DNA of 64,000 nucleotides, from positions 62,001-126,000 of the forward strand of contig NZ_FOLE01000006.1 of the NCBI RefSeq assembly GCF_900112255.1, in the 5' to 3' direction. Origin of the DNA: Flexibacter flexilis DSM 6793. GTDB taxonomy: Bacteria; Bacteroidota; Bacteroidia; Cytophagales; Flexibacteraceae. The notes below the pieces were generated by a model, which made no database searches, was not told where the DNA came from, and saw nothing but the letters and a program-made list of their open reading frames with translations. The position numbers and the translations under genes were made by a program. This document shows, one piece after another, positions 41,410-49,791 of this stretch; positions within the stretch are counted from its first letter, which is position 1; each line of letters starts with the position of its first letter.

Positions 41410-42840
41410 TTATTGTTGGACTATTAATTTTATGGTTTCTGAGCCAGATAAGGTTTTGACTTTTAAGAAATAAACACCTTCTGGTTGATTGCTAAGGTCG
41501 ATTGTTTCCCCCGTTTCCACGCTATTTTTTTGCCAAAGGACTTTACCTGTAATGTCCGATACCGTACAGTTTGTTTTTTCGGTTACTTTTAGCTGGAAAA
41601 CCCCTTTGCTTGGGTTAGGATATACTTTTACTAAATTAGAAATATTCTCCTTGACTCCAATTGTGTTAAATGTTATGCTTCCCATTTGTACACAAGTTCC
41701 TTTAGTAACAGTTACAGCATAGACTCCATTAGTAACAGGAGAGTAGCTAGGCTGCGTCGCCCCTTGGATAGGCATTCCATTTAATGACCATTGATAAGTT
41801 GCTCCTTCTATATAAGTTCCTATTAATAAGCCATTGACGCTGCTAATAGAGACCGTAAACGAAGGTACAATAGCAAAATTAATACTGTCTAACTTTACTT
41901 CATTTTGGCAAAGATCTTTGACTGTTTTTTTGAGGATGAGCTTATAGTTAGGATCTACAAGCGCAGGCGTGAAAAGAAGTTTGTACGTTTCGGTCTGGCC
42001 ATTAAGGCTGCAAGTGCTTGCATTCAAGGGAAGAACACTTTGGATAGTATAGGGAGGGTTCGCGCCTTTAATTTCAAATTTGGAGGCATTCACGGAGTCA
42101 CATCTCACTGGAGAACTGAAACTAAAGATTAGACTATTGCTCGTGCAATTAGGTACTTGCGATATAGATGACATTACGATAGTGTCTTCGGATGGACTAA
42201 TGTCGGCTGCGTCTAAGTGTAAAAGATTAGATGGATCTGCAAAATTGATCGTATAACCAGTTAAAGTACCGCCACTGAAATTGTCTATCGCTAGCACATA
42301 ATATTCACCAATACTTACATTTTTAGTTTTGTTAAATTTTGTCCCGCCTGCGTTCTGTACGTCTAACTGCTGTGTTCCTGTTGTATCATACATTCCTGTT
42401 ACTCCTTGTCCTGCGGCATAATTACAGCTAAATTGCCAAGAAAAATTGTTTTTCAGTTGCTCACAAATGGTAGGTGTATTTTGTTGTCCAGCAGGTAATT
42501 TGAATAAAGCCCAATCATAATCAGTTCCGCCATTATTTGTACCTATAACGTCAAGTGGCCTAATTTTAAATTTTAATTTACCTGATTTATATACTTTAAA
42601 AACAAACCAAGTTGTGTTTTTTTCGTTGCTTGCCAAGCAAGAACTCGAAGGAATTTCGCCAGGTATTTCCCCTGGCCCACAAATATAGCCACTGGGGTAG
42701 GTGATGGATAATTGGCAAATAGGAATAGCCCCACGACAATTTTGAGAAGGTTTCAACGTATTGCCTGATCCACATTGTGCATTTACGTTGGTAGTTATGA
42801 AGCCTAAAAGCGAGGCTAATAGAAGTAATGACTTTTTCAT
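41410..42840 (-). CDS. Secreted protein with T9SS type A sorting domain
   Basis: This 476-residue exported protein has a Sec signal ending V-N-A-Q. The first half holds a disulfide-rich region (C-G-S-G-N, N-C-R-G-A-I-P-I-C, Y-I-C-G-P-G) and a jelly-roll-like pattern with W-F-V-F-K-V, T-D-Y-D-W-A-L-F-K-L and Y-Y-V-L-A-I-D-N-F-S-G-G, as seen in many Bacteroidota surface proteins. A central Ig-like part contains N-G-V-Y-A-V-T-V-T. The C-terminal about 75 residues from V-Y-P-N-P-S form the sorting signal. It lies 15 bases after the YceI-like gene; the two are one operon. The ligand or role is unknown. Confidence 0.88.
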   Translation of the reverse strand: MKKSLLLLASLLGFITTNVNAQCGSGNTLKPSQNCRGAIPICQLSITYPSGYICGPGEIPGEIPSSSCLASNEKNTTWFVFKVYKSGKLKFKIRPLDVIGTNNGGTDYDWALFKLPAGQQNTPTICEQLKNNFSWQFSCNYAAGQGVTGMYDTTGTQQLDVQNAGGTKFNKTKNVSIGEYYVLAIDNFSGGTLTGYTINFADPSNLLHLDAADISPSEDTIVMSSISQVPNCTSNSLIFSFSSPVRCDSVNASKFEIKGANPPYTIQSVLPLNASTCSLNGQTETYKLLFTPALVDPNYKLILKKTVKDLCQNEVKLDSINFAIVPSFTVSISSVNGLLIGTYIEGATYQWSLNGMPIQGATQPSYSPVTNGVYAVTVTKGTCVQMGSITFNTIGVKENISNLVKVYPNPSKGVFQLKVTEKTNCTVSDITGKVLWQKNSVETGETIDLSNQPEGVYFLKVKTLSGSETIKLIVQQ

Positions 42841-42855
42841 AAAGAGAGAATAGTT

Positions 42856-43425
42856 TTAGCGATAGTTGATAAGATGAATAGGAGCATTGGTTAGTTCAAG
42901 GCGCATAAGGCCAGTAGTTTGGGTTTTGATTTCTGCGCTTAGTTCTCCATTCCATTGGTTCAGGTCAATGACAGCAGAAGCCGTATAGCTCAAATCTCCG
43001 TTTTTGTCGGCGCGTACTTCTACAGGAAGTTGTAGGCTTTTGCGCACACCCGCCAATTGCATAAGGCCATTTATGCTTATTTTTTGCGTTTGTCCAGCGG
43101 TAGGTACTTTAAAGTTTTGGGGAAGTTGTGCGGTAAACTCAAGAACAGACGCATTATCATTATTCATCTGCAAGGCATTGATGAGCAATGTTTTTTCAGT
43201 ATTATCTGGCCTGTCCATCACAAACGTATAGGCTTTTGCATAAAAGTTAAGGCTGTGGCTGTTCATGTTCAAATACGAGGTGATGCTATTGCTTTCGTAT
43301 TCGAGTGCTTGCTGTTGGCCAGCCAAACTAATTTTCGCTTTGTTGTGCCCTGTATAAATTTGGGCATTAGTTACTAAAGGAATACTTAGTAGTATCCCTG
43401 CCAGCAGAGGGAAGTGTTTTTTCAT
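42856..43425 (-). CDS. YceI-like exported protein
   Basis: This 189-residue protein has a Sec signal ending T-N-A-Q. The rest is a beta-rich lipocalin-like sequence resembling YceI periplasmic lipid-binding proteins: paired strands L-N-F-Y-A-K-A-Y-T-F-V-M-D, L-L-I-N-A-L-Q-M, G-L-M-Q-L-A-G-V-R-K-S-L-Q-L-P-V-E-V and a terminal L-R/E-L-T-N strand. A close paralogue begins at 63684. It is the first gene of a two-gene operon with the T9SS cargo gene and has a good promoter. The YceI assignment is moderate; the paralogy is clear. Confidence 0.72.
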   Translation of the reverse strand: MKKHFPLLAGILLSIPLVTNAQIYTGHNKAKISLAGQQQALEYESNSITSYLNMNSHSLNFYAKAYTFVMDRPDNTEKTLLINALQMNNDNASVLEFTAQLPQNFKVPTAGQTQKISINGLMQLAGVRKSLQLPVEVRADKNGDLSYTASAVIDLNQWNGELSAEIKTQTTGLMRLELTNAPIHLINYR

Positions 43426-43468
43426 TATTAAAAGGATTTACAATTGGTTATAAAAAGAAATTTACTCT

Positions 43469-43500
43469 CAAATGTAGTTATAACATTTGTATAAAACCAA
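43469..43500 (-). promoter_or_regulatory. Bacteroidota-type promoter for the YceI-like/T9SS cargo operon
   Basis: On the minus strand, TTG (complement of 43498-43500), a 21-base spacer and TACATTTG (complement of 43469-43476) lie 44 bases before the ATG at 43425. Confidence 0.55.
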
Positions 43501-43610
43501 TGCTTATATCATTTTAATTAAAAAAAATTAAACTATCCAAATTATATTTTGTTTTATTTGTAATGAATAGAATATGATTTGGATATGACTATTTCTTTTC
43601 TCTTGTTTCC

Positions 43611-44102
43611 TTATAATTGTACTTTTTTTAATTCTTCCACAATTTGAAAAACTGCGGGGCAACTCACGGTATTTTCGGTATTGACGTACACACGGCGCGT
43701 AAAACCTTGTCGGTCAGTGTGTGGATAGTCGCGGCAGTCGCGTGGCCGAACGTCATAAATGAGACAGTAATTTTCTGCGTCCAGAAACGGGCAAGGCGTG
43801 GAGTTGAACACATAATCGCCGTCTTCGTCTATTTTCATGTATTTGTCAATAAAAACCGACTGGCGCATTTTCAGATGCGAGGAAATGCGTTCTATATCAG
43901 GCGTTTTCACAATAGGACTCAATGTTTTGCAGCAGTTGGCACATTGCAAACAATCTACTTTTTCAAAAACTTCGTCGTTGAGCTTTACTACGAGTTTGTC
44001 TATTTTTTTCTCGTCTTTGGTTTTGAGTCTTTTCAGAAAAAGCAATGTTTTATCTTTTTGTTTCTGACCCAAATTGCGCCATGCTTTAAATATCTCGTTC
44101 AT
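43611..44102 (-). CDS. YkgJ-family cysteine-cluster protein
   Basis: This 163-residue cytoplasmic protein has the C-x2-C-x2-C-C motif (C-L-Q-C-A-N-C-C) at about residues 51-58. Three further cysteine groups follow: T-P-C-P-F-L, E-N-Y-C-L-I-Y and R-P-x-D-C-R-D-Y-P-H. The family is thought to bind zinc or an iron-sulphur cluster; function is not established. The frame is open to 44138, but the ATG at 44102 (M-N-E-I-F-K-A-W) avoids an unlikely hydrophobic extension. It follows paaA after 95 bases and might share its transcript. Confidence 0.88.
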   Translation of the reverse strand: MNEIFKAWRNLGQKQKDKTLLFLKRLKTKDEKKIDKLVVKLNDEVFEKVDCLQCANCCKTLSPIVKTPDIERISSHLKMRQSVFIDKYMKIDEDGDYVFNSTPCPFLDAENYCLIYDVRPRDCRDYPHTDRQGFTRRVYVNTENTVSCPAVFQIVEELKKVQL

Positions 44103-44197
44103 TTTCAGGAATATAAAAAATAAGAAAACAGCCCGCAAAGTTGCAGACTGTTTCTGTGTTTTACAAAATCAAGTGTTCTAAAATCTGTTACTAAAAT

Positions 44198-45187
44198 TTA
44201 AGCCAAAGGCGCAACGTATTGCATTTTTGGCGATAACAATGCTTTTCTTACCCATGCCCCGCGTTCTTCGGCGGTTCTGCGCACGGCCAAACGTTCTTTG
44301 TTACAAGGGCCGTCGCCATTGATTACGCGTTTAAATTCCTCCCAATCGGGTTCGGTATATTCCCAAACGCCTGTTTCGGCGTTTTTGCGCAAATTCGGGT
44401 CTGGTAGCGTAAGTCCCAGCTCCCAAATTTTCGGCACGTACATGTCCATAAACTGCTGACGGCATTCGTCGTTGGTAGCCATTTTTACTTTCCAGCGCAC
44501 GAGCACTTCCGTGTGTACCGACATTTTGTCGGGAGGGCCAAAAAAGTGCATAATCGGTGGCCACCAACGATTAAGGGCTTCCTGCACCATTTGGCGTTGT
44601 AGGGGTGTGCCTGTGGCCAAATGTACGACGGCATCGTGGCCGTATTTTAGGTGAAAGGATTCTTCGGCGCAAATACGCTCCAAAGCTCTACAATAAGGTG
44701 CGTAACTGCCTTTGGCATTGGCCGTTTGGTTCACGATAGCCCCCGCGTCCACGAGCCAAGAAATGACCGTCGAGTCTGCCCACGTAAACGCAGGATAATT
44801 GAAAATGTTGGAATATTTGGACTTGCCCGTAATTAGGTCGTGGAGCATTGCTTCGCGGCTTTTGCCGAGTGTTTCGGCTGCCCCGTAAAGCAGTTGCGCG
44901 TGTCCTACTTCGTCTTGTACTTTGGCCATCAAAGCCATTTTGCGTTTGAAACTCGGCGCGCGCGTAATCCACGTACCTTCTGGCAAAGCTCCAATGATTT
45001 CAGAATGAGCGTGTTGCTCTATCATGCGAATCAGTTGTTTGCGATAAAGGGCGGGCATCCAGTCGTGCGGCTCTATTTTCTCACCTCTGGCGATGCGTGC
45101 TTCAAAAGCCGCCAAAAGTTGGGGGTCTTCGTTGGTTTCTAACTCCTCAGGTTTGGGAGCTTCAAAGGTATTGCCTCCTCCGTACAT
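44198..45187 (-). CDS. paaA: 1,2-phenylacetyl-CoA epoxidase subunit A
   Basis: This 329-residue catalytic di-iron subunit of the phenylacetyl-CoA epoxidase complex activates the aromatic ring in aerobic phenylacetate breakdown. The ferritin-like four-helix bundle carries the iron ligands Glu in [10 protein letters not shown]-x-x-H in Q-D-E-V-G-H-A-Q, and Glu/E-x-x-H in C-A-E-E-S-F-H. The Lys-rich M-Y-G-G-G-N start and the E-x-D-W-E-E-F end are typical. In other bacteria paaABCDE are contiguous; here no other paa gene is in the window. Either the remaining subunits are encoded elsewhere or this copy has another role. Confidence 0.94.
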   Translation of the reverse strand: MYGGGNTFEAPKPEELETNEDPQLLAAFEARIARGEKIEPHDWMPALYRKQLIRMIEQHAHSEIIGALPEGTWITRAPSFKRKMALMAKVQDEVGHAQLLYGAAETLGKSREAMLHDLITGKSKYSNIFNYPAFTWADSTVISWLVDAGAIVNQTANAKGSYAPYCRALERICAEESFHLKYGHDAVVHLATGTPLQRQMVQEALNRWWPPIMHFFGPPDKMSVHTEVLVRWKVKMATNDECRQQFMDMYVPKIWELGLTLPDPNLRKNAETGVWEYTEPDWEEFKRVINGDGPCNKERLAVRRTAEERGAWVRKALLSPKMQYVAPLA

Positions 45188-45251
45188 GGTCGTAATTTTT
45201 TTGGTTAAATGTTAATTTGGTATGTGTATTGGAGCTTGTGTTAAGCTACAA

Positions 45252-45259
45252 CAAAGGTA
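45252..45259 (-). promoter_or_regulatory. Putative -7 box for paaA
   Basis: The minus strand reads TACCTTTG, a full match to TAnnTTTG, 64 bases before the paaA ATG. No TTG lies at the standard -33 distance. Confidence 0.38.
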
Positions 45260-45410
45260 GCCATTTGCGGGCAGACTTTTGTAAAATAACTCAACGGGAT
45301 TGTGATTAAATTTTTGCTTTTAAGTAAGTATTCCTATCAAAAAAGTAACACTTTTGCGTTAGTGCTTACAGATGGCTATTGTTGAGCTTTTATAGAAATA
45401 ATTTTGAAGA

Positions 45411-46544
45411 ATGAATAAAATACAAATGGTTGATTTGCAGGCACAATATCAGCAAATCAAATCTGAAATAGATACGGCCATTGCCGAAGTGTTGGAAAGC
45501 GCGGCGTTTATTGGTGGTGCGCAAGTAAAGCAGTTTGCGCAAGAATTGGCGGCCTATTTGGGCATCAAACACGTGATTCCGTGCGCCAACGGTACGGATG
45601 CTTTGCAAATCGTGCTGATGGCCTACAATTTCCCGAAGGGCAGCGAAATTATTGTGCCGTCGTTTAACTACGTGGCGGCTGTGGAAGTAATTGCGCTGAT
45701 GGGCTTAGTGCCTGTTTTTGTGGAAGTTGAACCCAATTATTTTTGTTTGGATACGGCACAAATTGAGGCTTTGATTACCCCAAAAACCGTTGCCATTTTG
45801 CCAGTGCATTTGTTCGGACAAGGCGCAGACCTGGAACAAGTAATGCAAATTGCCTCGCGTCATCAACTTGTAGTAATAGAAGATACGGCGCAATCTATTG
45901 GCGCGAAATTTACGTTTTCGGACGGGACAGCGCAGCCTTTGGGCGGTATTGGCCACGTGGGAACTACGTCATTTTTTCCTTCCAAAAATTTGGGTTGTAT
46001 GGGTGACGGTGGCGCGATTTTTACCAACGATGATGCTTTGGCCACTCAAATGCAAATGATTGCTAATCACGGACAAAAGCAAAAATACACGTACCAAATT
46101 GTTGGTATTAATTCACGCTTGGACACGATTCAGGCGGCTATTTTGCGGGTGAAACTCAAATATTTGACAGCTTATACGGCAGCACGCCAAAAGGCAGCAG
46201 ATTTTTATGATGAGCATTTGAGCAATGTTCCGAATGTGCAAATCCCTGCAAGGCGTACAGGAAGCACGCACGTTTTTCATCAATACACCTTGTTATTGGA
46301 AAATAAAACAGTCCGCGACCGCGTGAAAGCGACTTTGGCCGAAGTGGGTGTTCCGAGTATGAGTTATTATCCTTCGCCGCTGCATTTGCAACAGGCGTAC
46401 AGTTATTTAGGTTATGAGAAGGGTTCGTTGCCTTTGTCGGAAAGTTTTTGCGAAAGAGTGCTTGCTTTGCCAATGCATACGGAACTGACAGAAGAGCAAC
46501 AAGCCTATATTGTGGAACAGTTAAAATTGGCTTTAAAGTCGTAA
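45411..46544 (+). CDS. DegT/DnrJ/EryC1/StrS sugar aminotransferase
   Basis: This 377-residue fold-type I PLP enzyme transfers an amino group to a nucleotide-keto-sugar for surface polysaccharide or antibiotic-like sugars. The PLP Lys192 lies in F-F-P-S-K-N-L-G-C-M-G-D-G-G-A. Other signatures are the opening V-D-L-Q-A-Q-Y, A-N-G-T-D-A-L, V-P-S-F-N-Y-V-A and E-D-T-A-Q-S-I-G-A. The sequence type resembles WbpE/WlbC-like enzymes, but the sugar cannot be read. It is isolated from other nucleotide-sugar genes; nadK follows after 127 bases. Confidence 0.93.
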   Translation: MNKIQMVDLQAQYQQIKSEIDTAIAEVLESAAFIGGAQVKQFAQELAAYLGIKHVIPCANGTDALQIVLMAYNFPKGSEIIVPSFNYVAAVEVIALMGLVPVFVEVEPNYFCLDTAQIEALITPKTVAILPVHLFGQGADLEQVMQIASRHQLVVIEDTAQSIGAKFTFSDGTAQPLGGIGHVGTTSFFPSKNLGCMGDGGAIFTNDDALATQMQMIANHGQKQKYTYQIVGINSRLDTIQAAILRVKLKYLTAYTAARQKAADFYDEHLSNVPNVQIPARRTGSTHVFHQYTLLLENKTVRDRVKATLAEVGVPSMSYYPSPLHLQQAYSYLGYEKGSLPLSESFCERVLALPMHTELTEEQQAYIVEQLKLALKS

Positions 46545-46591
46545 CACAAATAAAATATAGGAATATTATCGCGTTTATTGACTAATTTTTA

Positions 46592-46599
46592 TATCTTTG
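46592..46599 (+). promoter_or_regulatory. Putative -7 box for nadK
   Basis: TATCTTTG, 72 bases before the nadK ATG. No well-placed TTG upstream. Confidence 0.35.
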
Positions 46600-46671
46600 G
46601 TTAGGATTGAAGTCTGTGGAAAAATATTTTTTCATGGCAATATCTTTTCTACACCTTAATAGCCGTTACAA

Positions 46672-47547
46672 ATGAAAATTGCACTTCACGGAAGGCCGCT
46701 AAAAGAAGCGGCAATACCTTGTGTTCAACATATATTCAGTGAATTAAAACGTCGTGGCGTGTCCGTTCAGGTGTACGAACCTTTTGGGCATTTTGTTACT
46801 CGCTTAGGTATTGCACCCGAAGATTTTTCGGTTTTCAATCGCCCCGAACAAATTACGGACGTGGATTTTTTCTTTAGCATTGGCGGAGACGGAACGCTAC
46901 TGGAAACGCTTACGTTTGTGGGTGACAGGCAAATTCCGATATTGGGCATCAATGCGGGACGGTTGGGTTTTTTGGCGGGTACGCTGTGTTCGGATATTGA
47001 TATTGCACTCAATCAGTTGTTTGCGGGCGAATACCGCTACGATGACCGCACACTTTTGCACTTAGACGCGAACCGTGAACTTTTCGGAGGAGTGAATTTT
47101 GCACTCAACGAATTTACGATTACCAAGCGCGATACTTCGTCGATGATTGTGGTAAATACTTATATTGATGGAGAATATTTAAACTCTTATTGGGCTGATG
47201 GTCTGATAGTTGCTACGCCGACAGGTTCGACGGGATATTCTTTGAGTTGCGGTGGGCCGTTGGTGATGCCAGATTCAGGCAATTTTATTATTTCGCCAGT
47301 AAGTCCACATAATTTGAACGTAAGGCCAATGATTGTATCAGATAACAGTGTTTTGTCGTTTCAGATAGAAGGGCGAAGTAAAAACTTTTTGGTGTCGTTG
47401 GATTCTCGATCAAAAGTGGTGGATGCTACTATCAAACTTACAGTTCGCAAGGAACATTTTAAGGCTAGGCTAATAAAATTGGCAGGTCAAAATTTCCTTC
47501 ATACGTTAAGAGCGAAATTAAATTGGGGCTTAGATTCAAGAAATTAA
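46672..47547 (+). CDS. nadK: NAD kinase
   Basis: This 291-residue enzyme phosphorylates NAD to NADP. The catalytic loop G-G-D-G-T-L-L has Asp73, followed by G-I-N-A-G-R-L-G-F-L, the N-E-x-x-I motif (A-L-N-E-F-T-I), D-G-L-I-V-A-T-P-T-G-S-T-G-Y-S-L-S-C-G-G and the closing P-L/H-x-L-N-V-R-P. All NAD and ATP contacts expected for the short bacterial form are present. It stands in front of the PorG-like pair, a neighbourhood recurrent in Bacteroidota. Confidence 0.97.
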   Translation: MKIALHGRPLKEAAIPCVQHIFSELKRRGVSVQVYEPFGHFVTRLGIAPEDFSVFNRPEQITDVDFFFSIGGDGTLLETLTFVGDRQIPILGINAGRLGFLAGTLCSDIDIALNQLFAGEYRYDDRTLLHLDANRELFGGVNFALNEFTITKRDTSSMIVVNTYIDGEYLNSYWADGLIVATPTGSTGYSLSCGGPLVMPDSGNFIISPVSPHNLNVRPMIVSDNSVLSFQIEGRSKNFLVSLDSRSKVVDATIKLTVRKEHFKARLIKLAGQNFLHTLRAKLNWGLDSRN

Positions 47548-47578
47548 AAGTTTTTTTTCGATTTTCTGATAAAATTTT

Positions 47579-47586
47579 TATTTTTG
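47579..47586 (+). promoter_or_regulatory. Putative -7 box for the PorG-like tandem genes
   Basis: TATTTTTG, 82 bases before the start at 47668 and just after the nadK stop. TTCG at 47557-47560 is a weak -33 candidate with an 18-base spacer. Confidence 0.35.
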
Positions 47587-47667
47587 TCCGAATGTTACGA
47601 AAGAGGCATATATTACGTTGCATTTGTATGTAATAACTCAGTGTATCGTTGCTAAAAATCAAGGTGT

Positions 47668-48717
47668 ATGAAAAAAGTCTTATCTCTGTTACTTTTAGTT
47701 GTAACGCTTAGTGTATCCAATGATGTACTGGCACAGTCCCCTATTGGCAAACGAGCCAAACGAGCTGCGGACAGAAGCAAAAGCAGGCCAATTACGCATT
47801 ATACATTAAAAAAGAAATTCCCTAAACACATGAAATATATTTCTGTGGGCGGTGGTATTGGTGCTGCGAACTATTTTGGCGATTTGGCTCCGCGCCTCAA
47901 TCGTTTTAGTTCGGATATTAAAATGACACGCACTTTCGTTAGTGGTGTGATTACGCGCCGTTATTCTCCTTATTTGTCGTTTAGAGCAAGTTTAGCTTGG
48001 GCGCGTTTGAGAGGAGATGATTATTCGGCCAAGCCTTCGAGAAGCGAGGAGGAGAGAGGACGTTATATTCGTGGCCTTTCGTTTAGAAATGACGTAAAAG
48101 AGTTTAGCATCACAGCTATTGGCGATTTGCTTCCAACTGAAAAAGGCTATATGCGTCGTAACTTCTTGAATGGGTACGGTTTTATTGGTCTTTCGGTGTT
48201 TACAAATAATCCTAAAGCCAAAGCCCCAGATGTTTGTCCTGGTTGTGAAGGTTCTGCTGGTAAATGGGTTGCCCTTCAGCCTCTCCAAACAGAAGGTAAG
48301 AAATATTCAACTATTCAGCTTGGTATTCCAATGGGTATTGGTGCTCGTTATCGTTTGGGTGATAAACTTGATTTATCTTTTGAAGTTGGCTATCGTTGGA
48401 CGTTCACTGATTACTTGGATGACGTAAGTACTGAATATGTAGAAAACACATCCACATTGAAAAATGATCTTGCTCGTGTAATGGCAAATCGTTCGGCTGA
48501 AGCCACTGCGGCAAGTGCAGGTAAGAATAGAAATATTGACCAAATAAGCCCTTATCCAATTGTAACAGATCCTAATAGTGGTCTGCCTTATGTACAAGGA
48601 AATGAGCATGGTTCTTCACCTCGTGGCAACTCTGGTGGAAAAGATTATTATATTGTTACAGCTTTCCATTTGACTTATATTTTAGATGCTCGCTCGCGTG
48701 CGCCTAAATTCAGATAA
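47668..48717 (+). CDS. PorG-like outer-membrane protein (DUF6089)
   Basis: This 349-residue protein has a Sec signal ending V-L-A-Q. A basic stretch (R-A-K-R-A-A-D-R) precedes an N-terminal strand V-G-G-G-I-G-A-A-N-Y-F-G-D-L-A-P and the W-R/T-F-T-D-Y-L-D-D-V-S motif characteristic of DUF6089/PorG proteins. PorG in Porphyromonas is an outer-membrane part of the T9SS that binds the PorK/N ring. A long hydrophilic insertion (about residues 255-315) lies between the last two strands, and a C-P-G-C pair near residue 190 may form a disulfide. It is the first of two tandem paralogues. Confidence 0.82.
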   Translation: MKKVLSLLLLVVTLSVSNDVLAQSPIGKRAKRAADRSKSRPITHYTLKKKFPKHMKYISVGGGIGAANYFGDLAPRLNRFSSDIKMTRTFVSGVITRRYSPYLSFRASLAWARLRGDDYSAKPSRSEEERGRYIRGLSFRNDVKEFSITAIGDLLPTEKGYMRRNFLNGYGFIGLSVFTNNPKAKAPDVCPGCEGSAGKWVALQPLQTEGKKYSTIQLGIPMGIGARYRLGDKLDLSFEVGYRWTFTDYLDDVSTEYVENTSTLKNDLARVMANRSAEATAASAGKNRNIDQISPYPIVTDPNSGLPYVQGNEHGSSPRGNSGGKDYYIVTAFHLTYILDARSRAPKFR

Positions 48718-48746
48718 TAGGTTTTCGGACAATAAATTTTAAGCGC

Positions 48747-49454
48747 ATGATAAAATGCAGATTCAGGAAAGAACTATGTTTCTTTCCTGTTTTTTTGATA
48801 GCTGTTTGCTTTAATGCTTTGGCTCAAAAAAATGAATTTGGGTTGGGGCTTGGTACGCATTTGTATAAAGGAGATATTTCTTCTGGATACAATTTTAAAT
48901 TTGTGCGTCCTGCTGGCGAAATTTTTTATAGAAGAAATTTCAGTCCTGCGGTGGCTATGCGTTTTAATTTTGCAGCGGGCAGACTTGCGGCAAATGGTTC
49001 TTCGTCTAATAACCGTTACATTGCGAATGTTCAGCCTAATTCTTTCAAAACCATGTTGTTGGATTTGTCGGTAATGGGCGAATATAATTTTTTGAATTTT
49101 AGAGACCCTAAAGAGCGTATTCGTTGGACTCCGTATTTGTTTGGCGGGATTACAGCTTTTTATTTTCAACCAAAATCCGCTGAATCAGGTGGGGGCGTTT
49201 CTCCGATACAACCTGCCATTCCCATTGGTATTGGTGTAAAGTATAAGTTGTCCAAGAATTGGAATTTGGGTGCAGAGTTTGGTGCACGTTGCACTTTTAC
49301 AGACTACCTTGACAATGTAAGCGACAAAGACGCAAGTACAGGCTTGCAACGCGGCTTTATCCAAGACAAGGATTGGTATATGTTTACGGGACTTTCGTTG
49401 AGCTATACTATTTATACTATAGAGTGCCCTAACTTTAGCAGCTACCAATATTAA
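48747..49454 (+). CDS. PorG-like outer-membrane protein (DUF6089), second copy
   Basis: This 235-residue exported protein has a signal ending A-L-A-Q. It shares with the preceding gene the opening strand G-L-G-L-G-T-H-L-Y-K-G-D-I, the barrel strand I-P-I-G-I-G-V-K-Y and the motif C-T-F-T-D-Y-L-D-N-V-S, but lacks that gene's long insertion, so it is nearer the standard PorG length. It begins 30 bases after the first copy and ends three bases before the alkyltransferase-like gene, implying one transcript. Either copy could be the true PorG equivalent. Confidence 0.82.
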   Translation: MIKCRFRKELCFFPVFLIAVCFNALAQKNEFGLGLGTHLYKGDISSGYNFKFVRPAGEIFYRRNFSPAVAMRFNFAAGRLAANGSSSNNRYIANVQPNSFKTMLLDLSVMGEYNFLNFRDPKERIRWTPYLFGGITAFYFQPKSAESGGGVSPIQPAIPIGIGVKYKLSKNWNLGAEFGARCTFTDYLDNVSDKDASTGLQRGFIQDKDWYMFTGLSLSYTIYTIECPNFSSYQY

Positions 49455-49457
49455 ACC

Positions 49458-49787
49458 ATGAAAACTGACTTTTTTTCGCAGGTTTATGAGGTAGTGAAAC
49501 TCATTCCGCACGGACGCGTAACGAGTTACGGTGCAATTGCGCGGTATTTGGGTAATGGATTGAGTGCCCGAATGGTCGGCTGGGCAATGAACGCGGCGCA
49601 CACTTTGCCAGATGTTCCAGCGCATAGGGTGGTGAATACTAAGGGGTTATTAACAGGGAAAGCGCATTTCGCAACACCCGACTTGATGCAGCAATTGCTT
49701 GAAAAAGAAGGAATTATAGTGAAAAATGAAGCCGTACAAGATTTTGAGAAAGTATATTGGAATCCAGTAACGGAATTAGCATTATAA
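49458..49787 (+). CDS. Alkyltransferase-like protein (ATL, MGMT fold)
   Basis: This 109-residue protein has the DNA-binding domain of O6-alkylguanine-DNA alkyltransferase: I-P-H-G-R-V-T-S-Y-G-A-I-A, the minor-groove helix and Arg finger in S-A-R-M-V-G, and the active-site loop. In place of P-C-H-R the loop reads P-A-H-R-V-V-N with Ala55, so it cannot transfer alkyl groups. Such ATL proteins flip and flag O6-alkylguanine for nucleotide excision repair. It starts three bases after the PorG-like gene and ends four bases before the Omp85 gene, an odd position for a repair gene. Confidence 0.92.
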   Translation: MKTDFFSQVYEVVKLIPHGRVTSYGAIARYLGNGLSARMVGWAMNAAHTLPDVPAHRVVNTKGLLTGKAHFATPDLMQQLLEKEGIIVKNEAVQDFEKVYWNPVTELAL

Positions 49788-49791
49788 AAAT

